Source of the DNA: Pectobacterium punjabense
GTDB lineage: Bacteria > Pseudomonadota > Gammaproteobacteria > Enterobacterales > Enterobacteriaceae
Assembly: GCF_012427845.1 (NCBI RefSeq)
Contig: NZ_CP038498.1
Coordinates: 2,356,001 to 2,420,000, forward strand
Direction of reading: 5' to 3'
DNA length: 64,000 bases
Under the pieces are notes generated by a model. That model was given only the letters and a program-made list of their open reading frames with translations, searched no databases and was not told the origin of the DNA. Positions 31,419 through 40,754 of the stretch are shown here, piece by piece; position 1 is the stretch's first letter, and every line of letters begins with the position of its first letter. A program made the position numbers and the translations under genes.

Positions 31419-32396
31419 TTATTGGTTTTTTTGCTCTGTTTCTGGCGCATTCAACCTGGGGATAGCCCGGATATAAATAAGCTCGCTGAGTAGCTCGACT
31501 AAAGTTTGGCTGACGATCACGGCCGGAAGTAGCGGTAACGCGCCCGGTATTGCCAACGCGAGCGGTAGAATAACCAAAGAATTGCGCGTGCTGGCACTAA
31601 ACGCCACGGACCGCCCTCCAGCAGAATCCAACCGGAACGCGCGGCTAGTCAACCAGCCGAGCAACGGTGCTAACAGTGCGAAAAGCAGATAAAACGGTAT
31701 GGCGAGTAAAACCCCCTCCCACGTGGTTCGCAACTGAGGAATGACTGCCGCAACCACAATAAATAGTACCAGCGCGGTAGCGGGAACAGGTAGATAACCC
31801 AACGCATCCGAAAATACTGCCATCGTATGCTGGCGTGGCGCTAGCCATTGTAGAAGGGCAGCCAACGCTAAAGGCACGGCAATCAACCAGATAAATGCGT
31901 CGATAAAGGGCGCGAAAGCGATAAGCTCAGCGGCATCATGGCCAAGGAATAACGTCAAATAAAAGGGCAACGCCAGCATTTGTAGTATCAACAGTATGGG
32001 TGTTGCGGCCAACAGGCGGGCGGCATCGGCACGCCCCAAATGCGCGAATGTCACCACGTAGTCAATACACGGTGCAAGTAACACCAATATGATGCCCAGT
32101 TTGACCAACGGTTCGGTAGGAAGAAAGGGGAGCAGCGCCGCGACCAGCAAGGGGATTACGATGAAGTTGGCAACGAGCAGTGCGCCAATGAACCTAATCT
32201 GAGTGATGCTTTTTCCAATCGTAGTCAGCGGAACTTGCAGGAACGTGACAAACAGCATCAGTGCCAGCGCCGGATTAATCACGACATCCAGTCGCTCTGT
32301 TTCTGGTAGAACCATGGCTGCTGCCACTGCGGCTATTACAGCAAAAAAGTAGATCGCGGTCTGATAGGTTTCCATAAGAGGTTTCAGCGCGGACAT
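31419..32396 (-). CDS. Acr3-like arsenite/BASS-family transporter
   Basis: 325 residues with about ten membrane helices, the topology of the ACR3/BASS superfamily. The motif LLAPCIDYVVTFAHLGRADAA (first 20 residues are decisive) resembles the conserved transport-cysteine helix of Acr3 arsenite exporters, and a second motif FSASTRNSLVILPLALA fits the crossover region. No arsR, arsC or other ars gene is nearby, so the substrate is uncertain; annotation as an arsenic resistance protein rests on the Cys helix only. It starts 100 bases after the ydgA stop and may be cotranscribed with it. Confidence 0.75.
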   Translation of the reverse strand: MSALKPLMETYQTAIYFFAVIAAVAAAMVLPETERLDVVINPALALMLFVTFLQVPLTTIGKSITQIRFIGALLVANFIVIPLLVAALLPFLPTEPLVKLGIILVLLAPCIDYVVTFAHLGRADAARLLAATPILLILQMLALPFYLTLFLGHDAAELIAFAPFIDAFIWLIAVPLALAALLQWLAPRQHTMAVFSDALGYLPVPATALVLFIVVAAVIPQLRTTWEGVLLAIPFYLLFALLAPLLGWLTSRAFRLDSAGGRSVAFSASTRNSLVILPLALAIPGALPLLPAVIVSQTLVELLSELIYIRAIPRLNAPETEQKNQ

Positions 32397-32496
32397 GACG
32401 TTATCTCAATATCAAGCAGAAGATGTGGGGCAAAAAAACGGTGGACGAAAGGGCGTCCACCGTGTGTTTTAACGCGTAATGCTACCGAGCGCTGGA

Positions 32497-34047
32497 TTAT
32501 TGTGCTGGTGGCGTAACGGATTCTTCTTGTGCACCGGGCAGAGACTCTTCACCTTCTTCCGTGGGAACGGAGAAATAAGGCGCGATGAAATCGGCTAGCG
32601 ATATTTTGTTGCCATTGAAGTCAATTTGACCATCAGCGTAGTGCAGTGAACTGGTAATCGCATTGTCCTTGGTGACGCTCAACTGGTTCATTTGGCCGAT
32701 GTCCGCCATCATCTTAGCCTGCTGCTGCGCCATTTCTGTCGCCTGCTTTTGCTCTTCAGCGTTTGTTGGTTTTGGCCCTGCTTGTATCATTAGCTCTGCC
32801 AGCATATCCAGAGGAACATTGAGTTTAGCATCGAGCTTTTTGACCGACTGACGAATGATTTTTTCTTCATCCGATACCGCCGCGTCAGCGGCTTTATCTG
32901 CGCTCTGCAACGGATCGGTTAAATCCAGCGCTAGCGTGAATGCCCCTTCGCCTTTGCTGTTTTTCCAACTGATTGGAGAGATTTCAACGCTCGGGTTGCC
33001 TTTCAACAGCTGTGGCAGATATTGCAGAACAGACATGGCAACGTCGTGCTGATAAGCATCGGGGTCCATCGTGCTCGGGTCTTGCAACAGCTTCTGCACT
33101 CTTGCCTGATAGGCAGTGAGGAATTGCTTCGTGCCTTCGCCATCAAGCTGCGAAATAGACATTTTCACGTTACCCGAACCCAAATTGCGGTCACCGATAA
33201 TTAAGGAATCCAGCGTAATGGCTATTTTGGCTGCCAAATTTTTGTCATCTTCTGTCGCGCTGCTTTGCAGAGAGAAGTTGTTGAGTTTAACGGGCTCGCC
33301 ACCTTCTACGGTAAACGTCATGGATTTAAGAGATAGGGCGCCATCACCTAAATCAAGGTCGAATTTGCCTTTTTGATTGGTTCCCTTGATAGAAAAATCG
33401 GTGATATCGACATTTTCTGTCTGGCCCCAGGCATTCTTCCTTTCCATCTTCACGCTACCGATGGTGGTATCTATCTTGCTGCTGCGCAGGTCATGCCCGA
33501 TATCCAGCAAGATATCCGCGCCGCTGAAGGAAAATTTCTGTTCTGGCGTTTGATGGTCGATCGGCACCAGCGTAATGAGTGACTGTGTGTCACCGCTGTA
33601 GGCGACGCGGGTTTCTGCCGTAAAGAACGGCTTATCTTTAGTCAATTCAAACCAGGCTTTGACGGCTGGCGTGTTAGCCAACTCGGTATGGACAGAGCCC
33701 ATCGCCGGTGCGAGGTTGAATTTCTTGAGCTGTGCCAACGGGAACGGCCCATGAGAGACCGTTTCGTTGAAGACAAGTTCTTCACCAGGCGCAAGGAATT
33801 GTGTGCCTTTTGCTGTGCCATCGCTTTGTAATACATAGGCTAGCGTGCTGCTGAATACGCCACCCTGATAGTCACGATAAACGACTTTCAACCCTGAGTT
33901 TGGGTAGGCTTGTTTAATCTGGGTATTCAACGTATCGGTAAAACCATCAATCTGCTGAGCCAATTGCTTGCCGGTGTACCAGGATGCACCGGTCCAGATG
34001 GCGCCCAGAGCAACAATAACGCCTACGGCGACTAGCGATTTCTTCAT
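32497..34047 (-). CDS. ydgA: YdgA, DUF945 family protein
   Basis: 516 residues (E. coli about 500). One N-terminal hydrophobic segment (~4-24, VAVGVIVALGAIWTGASWYT) acts as signal anchor; the rest is periplasmic, with the DUF945 pattern of beta-strands and an invariant GVFSSTLAYVLQ near residue 65. The C-terminus is acidic and Pro-rich. E. coli YdgA is a membrane-associated dimer of unknown function. It sits between manA and the Acr3-like gene, as ydgA sits next to manA in E. coli. Confidence 0.92.
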   Translation of the reverse strand: MKKSLVAVGVIVALGAIWTGASWYTGKQLAQQIDGFTDTLNTQIKQAYPNSGLKVVYRDYQGGVFSSTLAYVLQSDGTAKGTQFLAPGEELVFNETVSHGPFPLAQLKKFNLAPAMGSVHTELANTPAVKAWFELTKDKPFFTAETRVAYSGDTQSLITLVPIDHQTPEQKFSFSGADILLDIGHDLRSSKIDTTIGSVKMERKNAWGQTENVDITDFSIKGTNQKGKFDLDLGDGALSLKSMTFTVEGGEPVKLNNFSLQSSATEDDKNLAAKIAITLDSLIIGDRNLGSGNVKMSISQLDGEGTKQFLTAYQARVQKLLQDPSTMDPDAYQHDVAMSVLQYLPQLLKGNPSVEISPISWKNSKGEGAFTLALDLTDPLQSADKAADAAVSDEEKIIRQSVKKLDAKLNVPLDMLAELMIQAGPKPTNAEEQKQATEMAQQQAKMMADIGQMNQLSVTKDNAITSSLHYADGQIDFNGNKISLADFIAPYFSVPTEEGEESLPGAQEESVTPPAQ

Positions 34048-34142
34048 CTTTATTCATCCTTTAGTAAAAAATGCGCGTTTTCAACGCGAAACGCAGATAA
34101 TTTTTCATGCGATACACGTGTAACAACAGTGTACGGAACGCG

Positions 34143-35315
34143 TTATCGGTTAAATACGCGAGCGAGACGCCCTTGTCCCTCAACCGTTATCGGTGACTCA
34201 CTGGCGGAAATAAAGCAGGATTCTCCTGGGCGTAGCGAGAGTCGCTGCTCATTTTTTTGCAGGACGGCATGACCGTCAACGCAAAATACAACAGCAGCAC
34301 TGTTTTGGCTGAGCGTTTGTGGATTTTCGCTCAGCTCGTGCAGTGAAAAAGCAAAATCATCCACAGGGATAGGGAAGCTGAGTTCATTACCTTGGCGCTG
34401 CGGCGTCGTCAGTAATTGGTTTGCTGGTTTGGCTTCAAACACGACATTTTCCAGTAGCTCTGGAATATCAATGTATTTCGGCGTTAATCCCGCACGCAGC
34501 ACGTTATCCGAGTTCGCCATGACTTCTAATGCCACGCCTTTCAGGTAGGCATGTGGCGTTTGAGCAAACAGGAACATGGCTTCGCCAGGCTGAAGCGTAA
34601 TCACGTTTAGTAGTAGCGGGGAGAACAACCCGCTGTCATCGGAATAATAGTGTGTAATCGCGCGGATCGTCGCCCAAGGTTCACCGTTCTGACTGTTTAG
34701 CGCGGCTTTCAATACGCCGAGTGCACGTGACTTTTGTTCGCCTTCCATACTGAGTAGATTGGTGAACAGCATGGCGAGGTTCTTCGCGTCGGGCTGTTGT
34801 AAAAACGCGACGATTGACGGATGTGCACTGGCTATCGGCTCGAGTAGATGCACAATTTCAGATAATTCTCGAAACCCGTTCATCGCCTGAAAAGGCGTTA
34901 ACGCGTAGACCAATTCTGGTTTGTGATTGGCATCTTTATAGTTTCTTTCAGCCGCATCGAGCGGGATGCCAGCGGCATTCTCTTTCTCAAAGCCTTGTTC
35001 TGCTGCTGATTTACTTGGATGAACCTGAATGGAGAGCGGTTGCTCTGCGCATAACACTTTAAATAAAAAGGGTAATTCACCAAAACGCTGTGTAACCGCT
35101 GCGCCAAGATGAGTTATGGCGTCTTCGGCAATGACGTCACGTAAGCTGCGAGTGTTGCCTTTTTCATCAATAATCGCTGAACTACTTTTGGGATGGGCGC
35201 CCATCCACAGTTCTGCCATCGGTAAATCATTAGGGTTATCAATGCCATAAAGCTCATTTAAGGCGTGCTTGCTGCCCCAGGCGTAGTGCTGGACACTATT
35301 GAGCATTTTTTGCAT
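34143..35315 (-). CDS. manA: Mannose-6-phosphate isomerase (ManA)
   Basis: 390 residues, type I phosphomannose isomerase, cupin fold. Zinc-site residues are in LSIQVHPSKSAAEQGF (Gln-x-His, ~95-110), the ANHKPELVYAL segment (Glu) and AQTPHAYLKGVALEVMANSDN (His and the catalytic Arg region). The N-terminus HYAWGSKHAL is typical. It interconverts fructose-6-phosphate and mannose-6-phosphate, supplying GDP-mannose for surface polysaccharides and allowing growth on mannose. Divergent from fumC across a 240-base region; ydgA follows 95 bases downstream. Confidence 0.97.
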   Translation of the reverse strand: MQKMLNSVQHYAWGSKHALNELYGIDNPNDLPMAELWMGAHPKSSSAIIDEKGNTRSLRDVIAEDAITHLGAAVTQRFGELPFLFKVLCAEQPLSIQVHPSKSAAEQGFEKENAAGIPLDAAERNYKDANHKPELVYALTPFQAMNGFRELSEIVHLLEPIASAHPSIVAFLQQPDAKNLAMLFTNLLSMEGEQKSRALGVLKAALNSQNGEPWATIRAITHYYSDDSGLFSPLLLNVITLQPGEAMFLFAQTPHAYLKGVALEVMANSDNVLRAGLTPKYIDIPELLENVVFEAKPANQLLTTPQRQGNELSFPIPVDDFAFSLHELSENPQTLSQNSAAVVFCVDGHAVLQKNEQRLSLRPGESCFISASESPITVEGQGRLARVFNR

Positions 35316-35555
35316 GTCGGCTCCCTGCTATTGCATTAAATTGTTAATTTTTGTGATGCCAGCTGTTAACTACTTGAATGATTATGAATACACTGCATCT
35401 TCTTCGCTTCATGGTAATGTTTTATGTAGCGCGATACCAGACCGTGTTAGTAGACACAATAAGTGTTATAGGCCAGTCAGTGTTATCAGAATAGGCCCAG
35501 CGATGTGATTCGATGTCTTCTATTATTTGAATCTGTGTTTTAAGGAGGAAAGGTA

Positions 35556-36953
35556 ATGAGCACGACGCGTAGTGAAAAAGACTCAATGGGGCCAATTGAT
35601 GTTCCTGCTGAACGTTTATGGGGAGCTCAGACGCAACGGTCACTGGAGCATTTCCGTATTTCTGAAGAGAAAATGCCACAAGCGCTGATTTATGCGCTGG
35701 CGCAAACCAAGCGTGCGGCGGCCCGTGTCAATATGGACCTCGCGCTTCTGCCTGCCGATCGAGGGAATGCGATTATTCAGGCAGCGGATGAAGTGTTAGC
35801 GGATAAACACGCGGGAGAATTTCCGTTAGCGATCTGGCAGACGGGGTCTGGCACGCAAAGCAATATGAATATGAATGAAGTGCTGGCTAATCGTGCCAGT
35901 GAGCTACTGGGGGGAGAGCGAGGCAACAATCGGCTGGTTCATCCGAACGATGATGTCAACAAAAGCCAGAGCTCTAACGACGTGTTCCCGACGGCGATGC
36001 ATGTTGCTGCCGTGGTTGCGATCAACGAACATCTGATTCCTGAACTGAAAGTATTGCACGCGACGCTAGCATCGAAGGCTGAGCAGTTTAAGGATATTGT
36101 CAAAATCGGTCGTACGCATTTACAGGACGCAACGCCGCTGACGCTAGGGCAGGAAATCTCCGGCTGGGCAGCGATGTTGCAGCATAACCTGAAGCACATC
36201 GAAAACAGCGTGCCGCATATTTGCGAGCTGGCACTGGGCGGTACGGCGGTAGGAACCGGACTAAACACGCATCCTGAATATGCGGTACGTGTAGCAGCGG
36301 AACTGGCGGAACTCACTGGCCAGCCATTTGTTACCTCACCGAATAAATTTGAAGCGCTGGCGACCTGTGACGCGCTGGTTCATGGGCATGGTGCCTTGAA
36401 GGGGCTGGCAGCATCGTTAATGAAGATTGCTAACGATGTGCGTTGGCTGGCATCTGGCCCGCGCTGTGGCATCGGTGAACTGAGTATTCCTGAAAACGAA
36501 CCGGGCAGTTCAATCATGCCGGGCAAGGTCAACCCGACCCAGTGTGAAGCGCTGACAATGCTGTGTTGCCAGGTGATGGGCAATGACGTCGCCGTGAATA
36601 TCGGTGGAGCTTCTGGTAACTTTGAGCTGAATGTATACCGCCCAATGGTGATTCATAACTTTCTGCAATCGATTCGCCTGCTGGCTGACGGTATGAAGAG
36701 CTTCGATGAGCACTGTGCAGTGGGGATTGAGCCTAACCACGATCGCATCACCCAACTGTTAAACGAATCGTTGATGCTGGTAACTGCGCTGAACACGCAT
36801 ATTGGCTATGACAAAGCGGCAGAGATTGCCAAAAAAGCGCATAAAGAAGGGCTGACGCTGAAGGCGGCGGCGCTCAAACTGAACTATCTCACTGAAGTGC
36901 AGTTCGATGAGTGGGTCCGACCAGAAGAAATGGTCGGTAGCCTAAAGAAATAA
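35556..36953 (+). CDS. fumC: Class II fumarase (FumC)
   Basis: 465 residues (E. coli 467). Signature [15 protein letters not shown] (~317-331) with the catalytic serine of the SS loop; substrate contacts in [14 protein letters not shown] (~98-111), [11 protein letters not shown] and [16 protein letters not shown]. It is the iron-free, oxygen- and superoxide-stable fumarase. AAGGAGG sits just ahead of the ATG. In E. coli fumA lies between manA and fumC; here only fumC is present, next to manA on one side and tus on the other. Confidence 0.98.
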   Translation: MSTTRSEKDSMGPIDVPAERLWGAQTQRSLEHFRISEEKMPQALIYALAQTKRAAARVNMDLALLPADRGNAIIQAADEVLADKHAGEFPLAIWQTGSGTQSNMNMNEVLANRASELLGGERGNNRLVHPNDDVNKSQSSNDVFPTAMHVAAVVAINEHLIPELKVLHATLASKAEQFKDIVKIGRTHLQDATPLTLGQEISGWAAMLQHNLKHIENSVPHICELALGGTAVGTGLNTHPEYAVRVAAELAELTGQPFVTSPNKFEALATCDALVHGHGALKGLAASLMKIANDVRWLASGPRCGIGELSIPENEPGSSIMPGKVNPTQCEALTMLCCQVMGNDVAVNIGGASGNFELNVYRPMVIHNFLQSIRLLADGMKSFDEHCAVGIEPNHDRITQLLNESLMLVTALNTHIGYDKAAEIAKKAHKEGLTLKAAALKLNYLTEVQFDEWVRPEEMVGSLKK

Positions 36954-36981
36954 TGCCGCTGTAGTCAGCGTATTATCACAT

Positions 36982-37013
36982 AGCCTGCCGATGTCTATTC
37001 GCAGGCTTTTTTT
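36982..37013. terminator. fumC terminator
   Basis: Stem AGCCTGC / GCAGGCT followed by seven T residues, about 30 bases after fumC and immediately before the convergent tus stop. Confidence 0.85.
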
Positions 37014-37947
37014 ATTCCGGTGCATCGGTATACAGATGCAAACGCGGGATGAGCAAGCGCAGTTCGGCTGCTTTCGGTTTGTGCTTATGTTTGATGTTGT
37101 TGGCGTCATAAGGATTCAGTTCGCCGATGATCGGTACCTCGCCGCCGGATTCCTGCTGACAAAGTACGAGCAGAGGAGACGGGCAGGGATGCTGTACTTG
37201 TTTCTGCTGATCGGGATACCACACACGCGAGATGGGCTGCACTTTCACCGGACGCTTGATCTTCAATATCGCCTCTTCCGGCAGCGGCAATACGGCATCC
37301 ATCTCCTGTTCTACATGCTCAATCCACTGCGCTTTGGTATATGGTGCCGCATGCTTTGCTGCGTTCAGGCTTTTGGTCAGTTTCTCCAGCAGTTCCACAC
37401 GCGTCATATTTTTGATGACGTGCTTATTCGCCCAGCCAAACCGGACTGACGCCGGGTTCGTTATGAGAGTCAGCGAACGATAAGCGCTAAGCGTGATCAA
37501 TCCTTGCAAATGTGTGTGGACGAACTCAAAGCGTTGTTCCGGCTCTAGCCCCGACTCGACGGTAATAATCTGCTCCAGCTCTTTTTTCAGTGCGTTAATT
37601 TCCGCAATGAGCAACTGTGCCTGCTGATACTGCGAAGCGTTGACGGAAAAGCAGAGTGCGCCCGGCAAGCGTATTGCGCTTTTACTGCTGAGCGTTTCCG
37701 GGTAGTGGTGAATGAACAGACGCTGAAAATGTTCTAGCCCTTTATCACGAGCCTCTTGTCCAACGTACTGCGTGACGGCGATATGCTCGATAGGATCGTG
37801 CTCCGTTCCTTTTTCCACATGGGGAAGAGTGTAGACGCGGCCTGCCAGCAGTCGATACGCAGAGAATTGTTTCTGCATCACGGCTAGTTTTGTCTCTAAG
37901 GTTTGGAAACAGCGGTTCATGCGATCGATTAGTGCGTAGCGATTCAT
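37012..37947 (-). CDS. tus: Tus, replication terminus-binding protein
   Basis: 311 residues from the ATG at 37947, aligning with the E. coli Tus start (MxRYxLxDRxN); a TTG at 37959 could add four residues but lies inside Ter. Highly similar core blocks: FGWANKHVIKNMTRVELL (~166-183), KIKRPVKVQPISRVWYP (~228-244), KQVQHPCPSPLL and LRLLIPRLHLYTD at the end; these include the interdomain strands that contact Ter DNA. Tus bound to Ter blocks the DnaB helicase from one side. The Ter site just upstream of the start predicts autorepression, as at E. coli TerB. The neighbour fumC is conserved. Confidence 0.97.
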   Translation of the reverse strand: MNRYALIDRMNRCFQTLETKLAVMQKQFSAYRLLAGRVYTLPHVEKGTEHDPIEHIAVTQYVGQEARDKGLEHFQRLFIHHYPETLSSKSAIRLPGALCFSVNASQYQQAQLLIAEINALKKELEQIITVESGLEPEQRFEFVHTHLQGLITLSAYRSLTLITNPASVRFGWANKHVIKNMTRVELLEKLTKSLNAAKHAAPYTKAQWIEHVEQEMDAVLPLPEEAILKIKRPVKVQPISRVWYPDQQKQVQHPCPSPLLVLCQQESGGEVPIIGELNPYDANNIKHKHKPKAAELRLLIPRLHLYTDAPE

Positions 37948-37957
37948 AGATAAACTC

Positions 37958-37980
37958 AATTTAGTTACAACATACTTATA
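37958..37980 (-). promoter_or_regulatory. Ter site (TerB-like) in the tus promoter
   Basis: On the minus strand the core AAGTATGTTGTAACTAAA (inside 37958-37980) is identical to E. coli TerB over 18 bases. It ends ten bases upstream of the tus ATG, as in the autoregulated E. coli arrangement. The conserved G that pairs with C6 is on the right (37976 side), so the fork-blocking face points right, toward dif. Confidence 0.93.
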
Positions 37981-38007
37981 TTTATACTGTTAAATGCACA
38001 CTTCAGC

Positions 38008-38026
38008 AATCGTGATTATCATTATT
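38008..38026. promoter_or_regulatory. Fur-box-like sequence upstream of tus
   Basis: The minus strand AATAATGATAATCACGATT matches the 19-bp Fur consensus GATAATGATAATCATTATC at 15 positions. It lies 60 bases upstream of the tus start. Whether Fur controls tus or an unrecognised transcript is unknown. Confidence 0.4.
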
Positions 38027-38056
38027 TTCAAGCAGGGCATTAGGGAAAATGTAACG

Positions 38057-38085
38057 AGGAGTTTACCCTAGTTAGGTAAACTCCT
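38057..38085 (-). terminator. ynfM terminator
   Basis: 11-bp stem AGGAGTTTACC / GGTAAACTCCT, 14 bases beyond the ynfM stop; the T run on the minus strand is interrupted. Confidence 0.65.
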
Positions 38086-38098
38086 ATAAGAAAAGGGT

Positions 38099-39367
38099 TT
38101 AAAAGCGGCGTTTTAGTATCAGGCTGACTCCCAGTGCGAGGAATAAGAGCGTCGCAAGGAACACGGTAATCCCCATCCATCCAAATGAATGCCAGAAGAA
38201 TCCCCCCAACGTACCAGCTAGGCTCGACCCCAGATAGTAAGAAAAAAGATACATGGATGAAGCCTGTCCTTTGGCACGTCTTGCCCGTTGGCCAATCCAA
38301 CTGCTAGCCACCGAGTGAGCAGCAAAAAAGCCGGCGGTAAAGAGCATCATCCCGCCAAAGATAGCGAATACGGGTGTCAGTGCCGTTATTCCCAGTCCTG
38401 TCAGCATCAGAAGGATCGCAACACTTAGCACCGGGCCGCGTCCGTAGCGGGAAGTCAACGCGCCAGCTTTTGGTGAACTGTAACTTCCAGTGAGATAGAC
38501 CACGGAAAGTAAACCAACCACAGCCTGGCTGAGCAAGTATGGCGAAGCTAAAAGCCGATACCCGATGTAGTTAAACAGGGTAACGAACGCGCCCATCAGC
38601 AAAAATCCCTCAAGGAACAGCAGCGGCAAGCCCGCATCGCGCCAGTGCAGTTTGCTATTCAGCAGCAGTGTTTTTGGACGCAGTGAACCGGAGCGGAAAT
38701 GGCGTGATTCCGGCAGAATGCGCCAGAACGTTATCGCCGCAATGAGCGCCAGTACGCCGATCGTACCGATGGCAACCCGCCACGGGAAATAATCCGTTAA
38801 TACGCCGCTGACTAAACGTCCACTCATCCCGCCGATCGAGTTACCGCTGATATATAACCCCATCGAGAATGCCAGTACGCTGGGGTGAATTTCTTCACTC
38901 AGGTAGCTCATCGCGACGGCGGCGACGCCACTTAGCGACAGGCCGATCATCGCTCGCATAATCAATACGCCGTTCCAACTGGTCATGAACGCGCAAATCA
39001 CGGTACAGATTGCTGCCAGCATCAGCGACACGACCATCACATTTTTACGACCCAGCGTGTCAGAGAGTGGGCCGGTGAACAGTAGCCCAAACGCCAACAT
39101 CACCGTTGAAACAGAAAGCGACAGGCTGCTGGTTGCTGGCGAAATACCAAAATCCTGAGATAGCACCGGCAACAGGGGTTGTACACAATATAGCAAGGCA
39201 AACGTGGCTAATCCGGCAGAAAATAGCGCCAGCGTGACACGCATAAATTGCGGTGTACCGCGCGTGATATAAGGCGTTTTAGCAGAGGGTTTCGGGACAA
39301 TATCATCCGCACCGTTAACCGTAGAAATAGGCCAATCATTTGGTGCCGAAGATGGCAGGTTACTCAC
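38099..39367 (-). CDS. ynfM: YnfM, MFS transporter
   Basis: 422 residues with 12 predicted membrane helices, matching E. coli YnfM. The N-terminal ~40 residues are hydrophilic. MFS motif A appears as GPLSDTLGRKNVMV after helix 2, and the related motif in the second half is less conserved. A conserved AVAMSYLSEEIHPS segment lies near helix 5. Substrate unclear; YnfM was linked to arabinose/efflux phenotypes by overexpression but this is not visible here. Divergent from the LysR gene ynfL, which probably regulates it. Confidence 0.93.
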   Translation of the reverse strand: MSNLPSSAPNDWPISTVNGADDIVPKPSAKTPYITRGTPQFMRVTLALFSAGLATFALLYCVQPLLPVLSQDFGISPATSSLSLSVSTVMLAFGLLFTGPLSDTLGRKNVMVVSLMLAAICTVICAFMTSWNGVLIMRAMIGLSLSGVAAVAMSYLSEEIHPSVLAFSMGLYISGNSIGGMSGRLVSGVLTDYFPWRVAIGTIGVLALIAAITFWRILPESRHFRSGSLRPKTLLLNSKLHWRDAGLPLLFLEGFLLMGAFVTLFNYIGYRLLASPYLLSQAVVGLLSVVYLTGSYSSPKAGALTSRYGRGPVLSVAILLMLTGLGITALTPVFAIFGGMMLFTAGFFAAHSVASSWIGQRARRAKGQASSMYLFSYYLGSSLAGTLGGFFWHSFGWMGITVFLATLLFLALGVSLILKRRF

Positions 39368-39481
39368 AATGATTCCTTACCGGAAAAGGTAAATCAGGCG
39401 TAAAACAACAATGAAGCGATCATAGAAGAGTGATATTATTTTGTATAATATATTAGTAATCATGATTGATATTTTTAAAAT
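39368..39481. promoter_or_regulatory. ynfM/ynfL divergent promoter region
   Basis: 114 AT-rich bases between divergent genes, the usual place for a LysR operator. A 10-bp palindrome AATCATGATT (39458-39467) sits 15 bases before the ynfL start within a stretch of imperfect dyads; it is a plausible but unproven YnfL site. Confidence 0.45.
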
Positions 39482-40378
39482 ATGAATATCGAACTACGTC
39501 ACCTTCGCTATTTTATTGCAGTCGCCGAAGAGCTACATTTCGGGCGCGCCGCGGAAAGATTACGTATTTCACAACCGCCACTGAGTCAACAGATTCAAAT
39601 TCTGGAAGAGCAGGTGGGAGCAAAACTTTTAGCGCGTAACAACCGTAATGTTCAGCTCACCCCGGCGGGCACGATGTTTCTGAAAGAAGCCTGGTCAATC
39701 ATCAGCCAGGTTGATCAGGCGGCAGAGCGGGCGTCCCGTATTCAACGCGGCGAGATTGGAGAATTAACGATCGGTTTTACGTCATCCGCACCGTTTATCA
39801 AAAAGATTTCCAGTAGCCTGCTGCGTTTTCGCCAAACACACCCGGAAGTCCATATTCAGATGATGGAGCTTAATACCAAACAGCAAATAGAACCGCTGCT
39901 GAACGGTAAGCTCGATATTGGCATTATGCGCAATAACCCATTGCCTGATGCGTTGGATCATCAACTGTTGTTGCGTGAACCGCTCATCGCCGTGGTGCAG
40001 GAATCTCATCCGTTAGCGCTGCAAGCAGCAGGACGTGCGATAAACATCACACAGTTGGCGAATGAGCCGTTCGTTTTCTTCTCTCGCGCGGTCGGAACTG
40101 CACTGTATGACGATACGCTAACGCTGCTGAAACGCTATGGCATCAGCCCCTACATCACGCAAGAAGTCGGCGAGGCGATGACCATTGTTGGATTGGTATC
40201 GGCAGGGTTGGGCGTATCTATTTTGCCTGCATCATTCTTGCGTATTCGGGTTGATGGGGTGAAATATCTGTTGTTGGAAGAAGACGACGCCACAACGGAA
40301 GTCTGGTTGGTTACAGCGCGACATCACCCACAAAGTGCGGCAGCTAACATGCTTATGTCGCTGATGCTGGGCGGATAA
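39482..40378 (+). CDS. ynfL: YnfL, LysR-family regulator
   Basis: 298 residues. Winged HTH at the N-terminus (MNIELRHLRYFIAVAEELHF, RISQPPLSQQIQILEEQVGA) and a substrate-binding domain with GELTIGFTSSAPF and the QEVGEAMTIVGLVSAGLGVSILP block nearly identical to E. coli YnfL. Target inferred to be the divergent ynfM. The tail diverges from E. coli. Followed by 376 bases with a repeat element before mlc. Confidence 0.93.
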   Translation: MNIELRHLRYFIAVAEELHFGRAAERLRISQPPLSQQIQILEEQVGAKLLARNNRNVQLTPAGTMFLKEAWSIISQVDQAAERASRIQRGEIGELTIGFTSSAPFIKKISSSLLRFRQTHPEVHIQMMELNTKQQIEPLLNGKLDIGIMRNNPLPDALDHQLLLREPLIAVVQESHPLALQAAGRAINITQLANEPFVFFSRAVGTALYDDTLTLLKRYGISPYITQEVGEAMTIVGLVSAGLGVSILPASFLRIRVDGVKYLLLEEDDATTEVWLVTARHHPQSAAANMLMSLMLGG

Positions 40379-40754
<376 letters not shown>

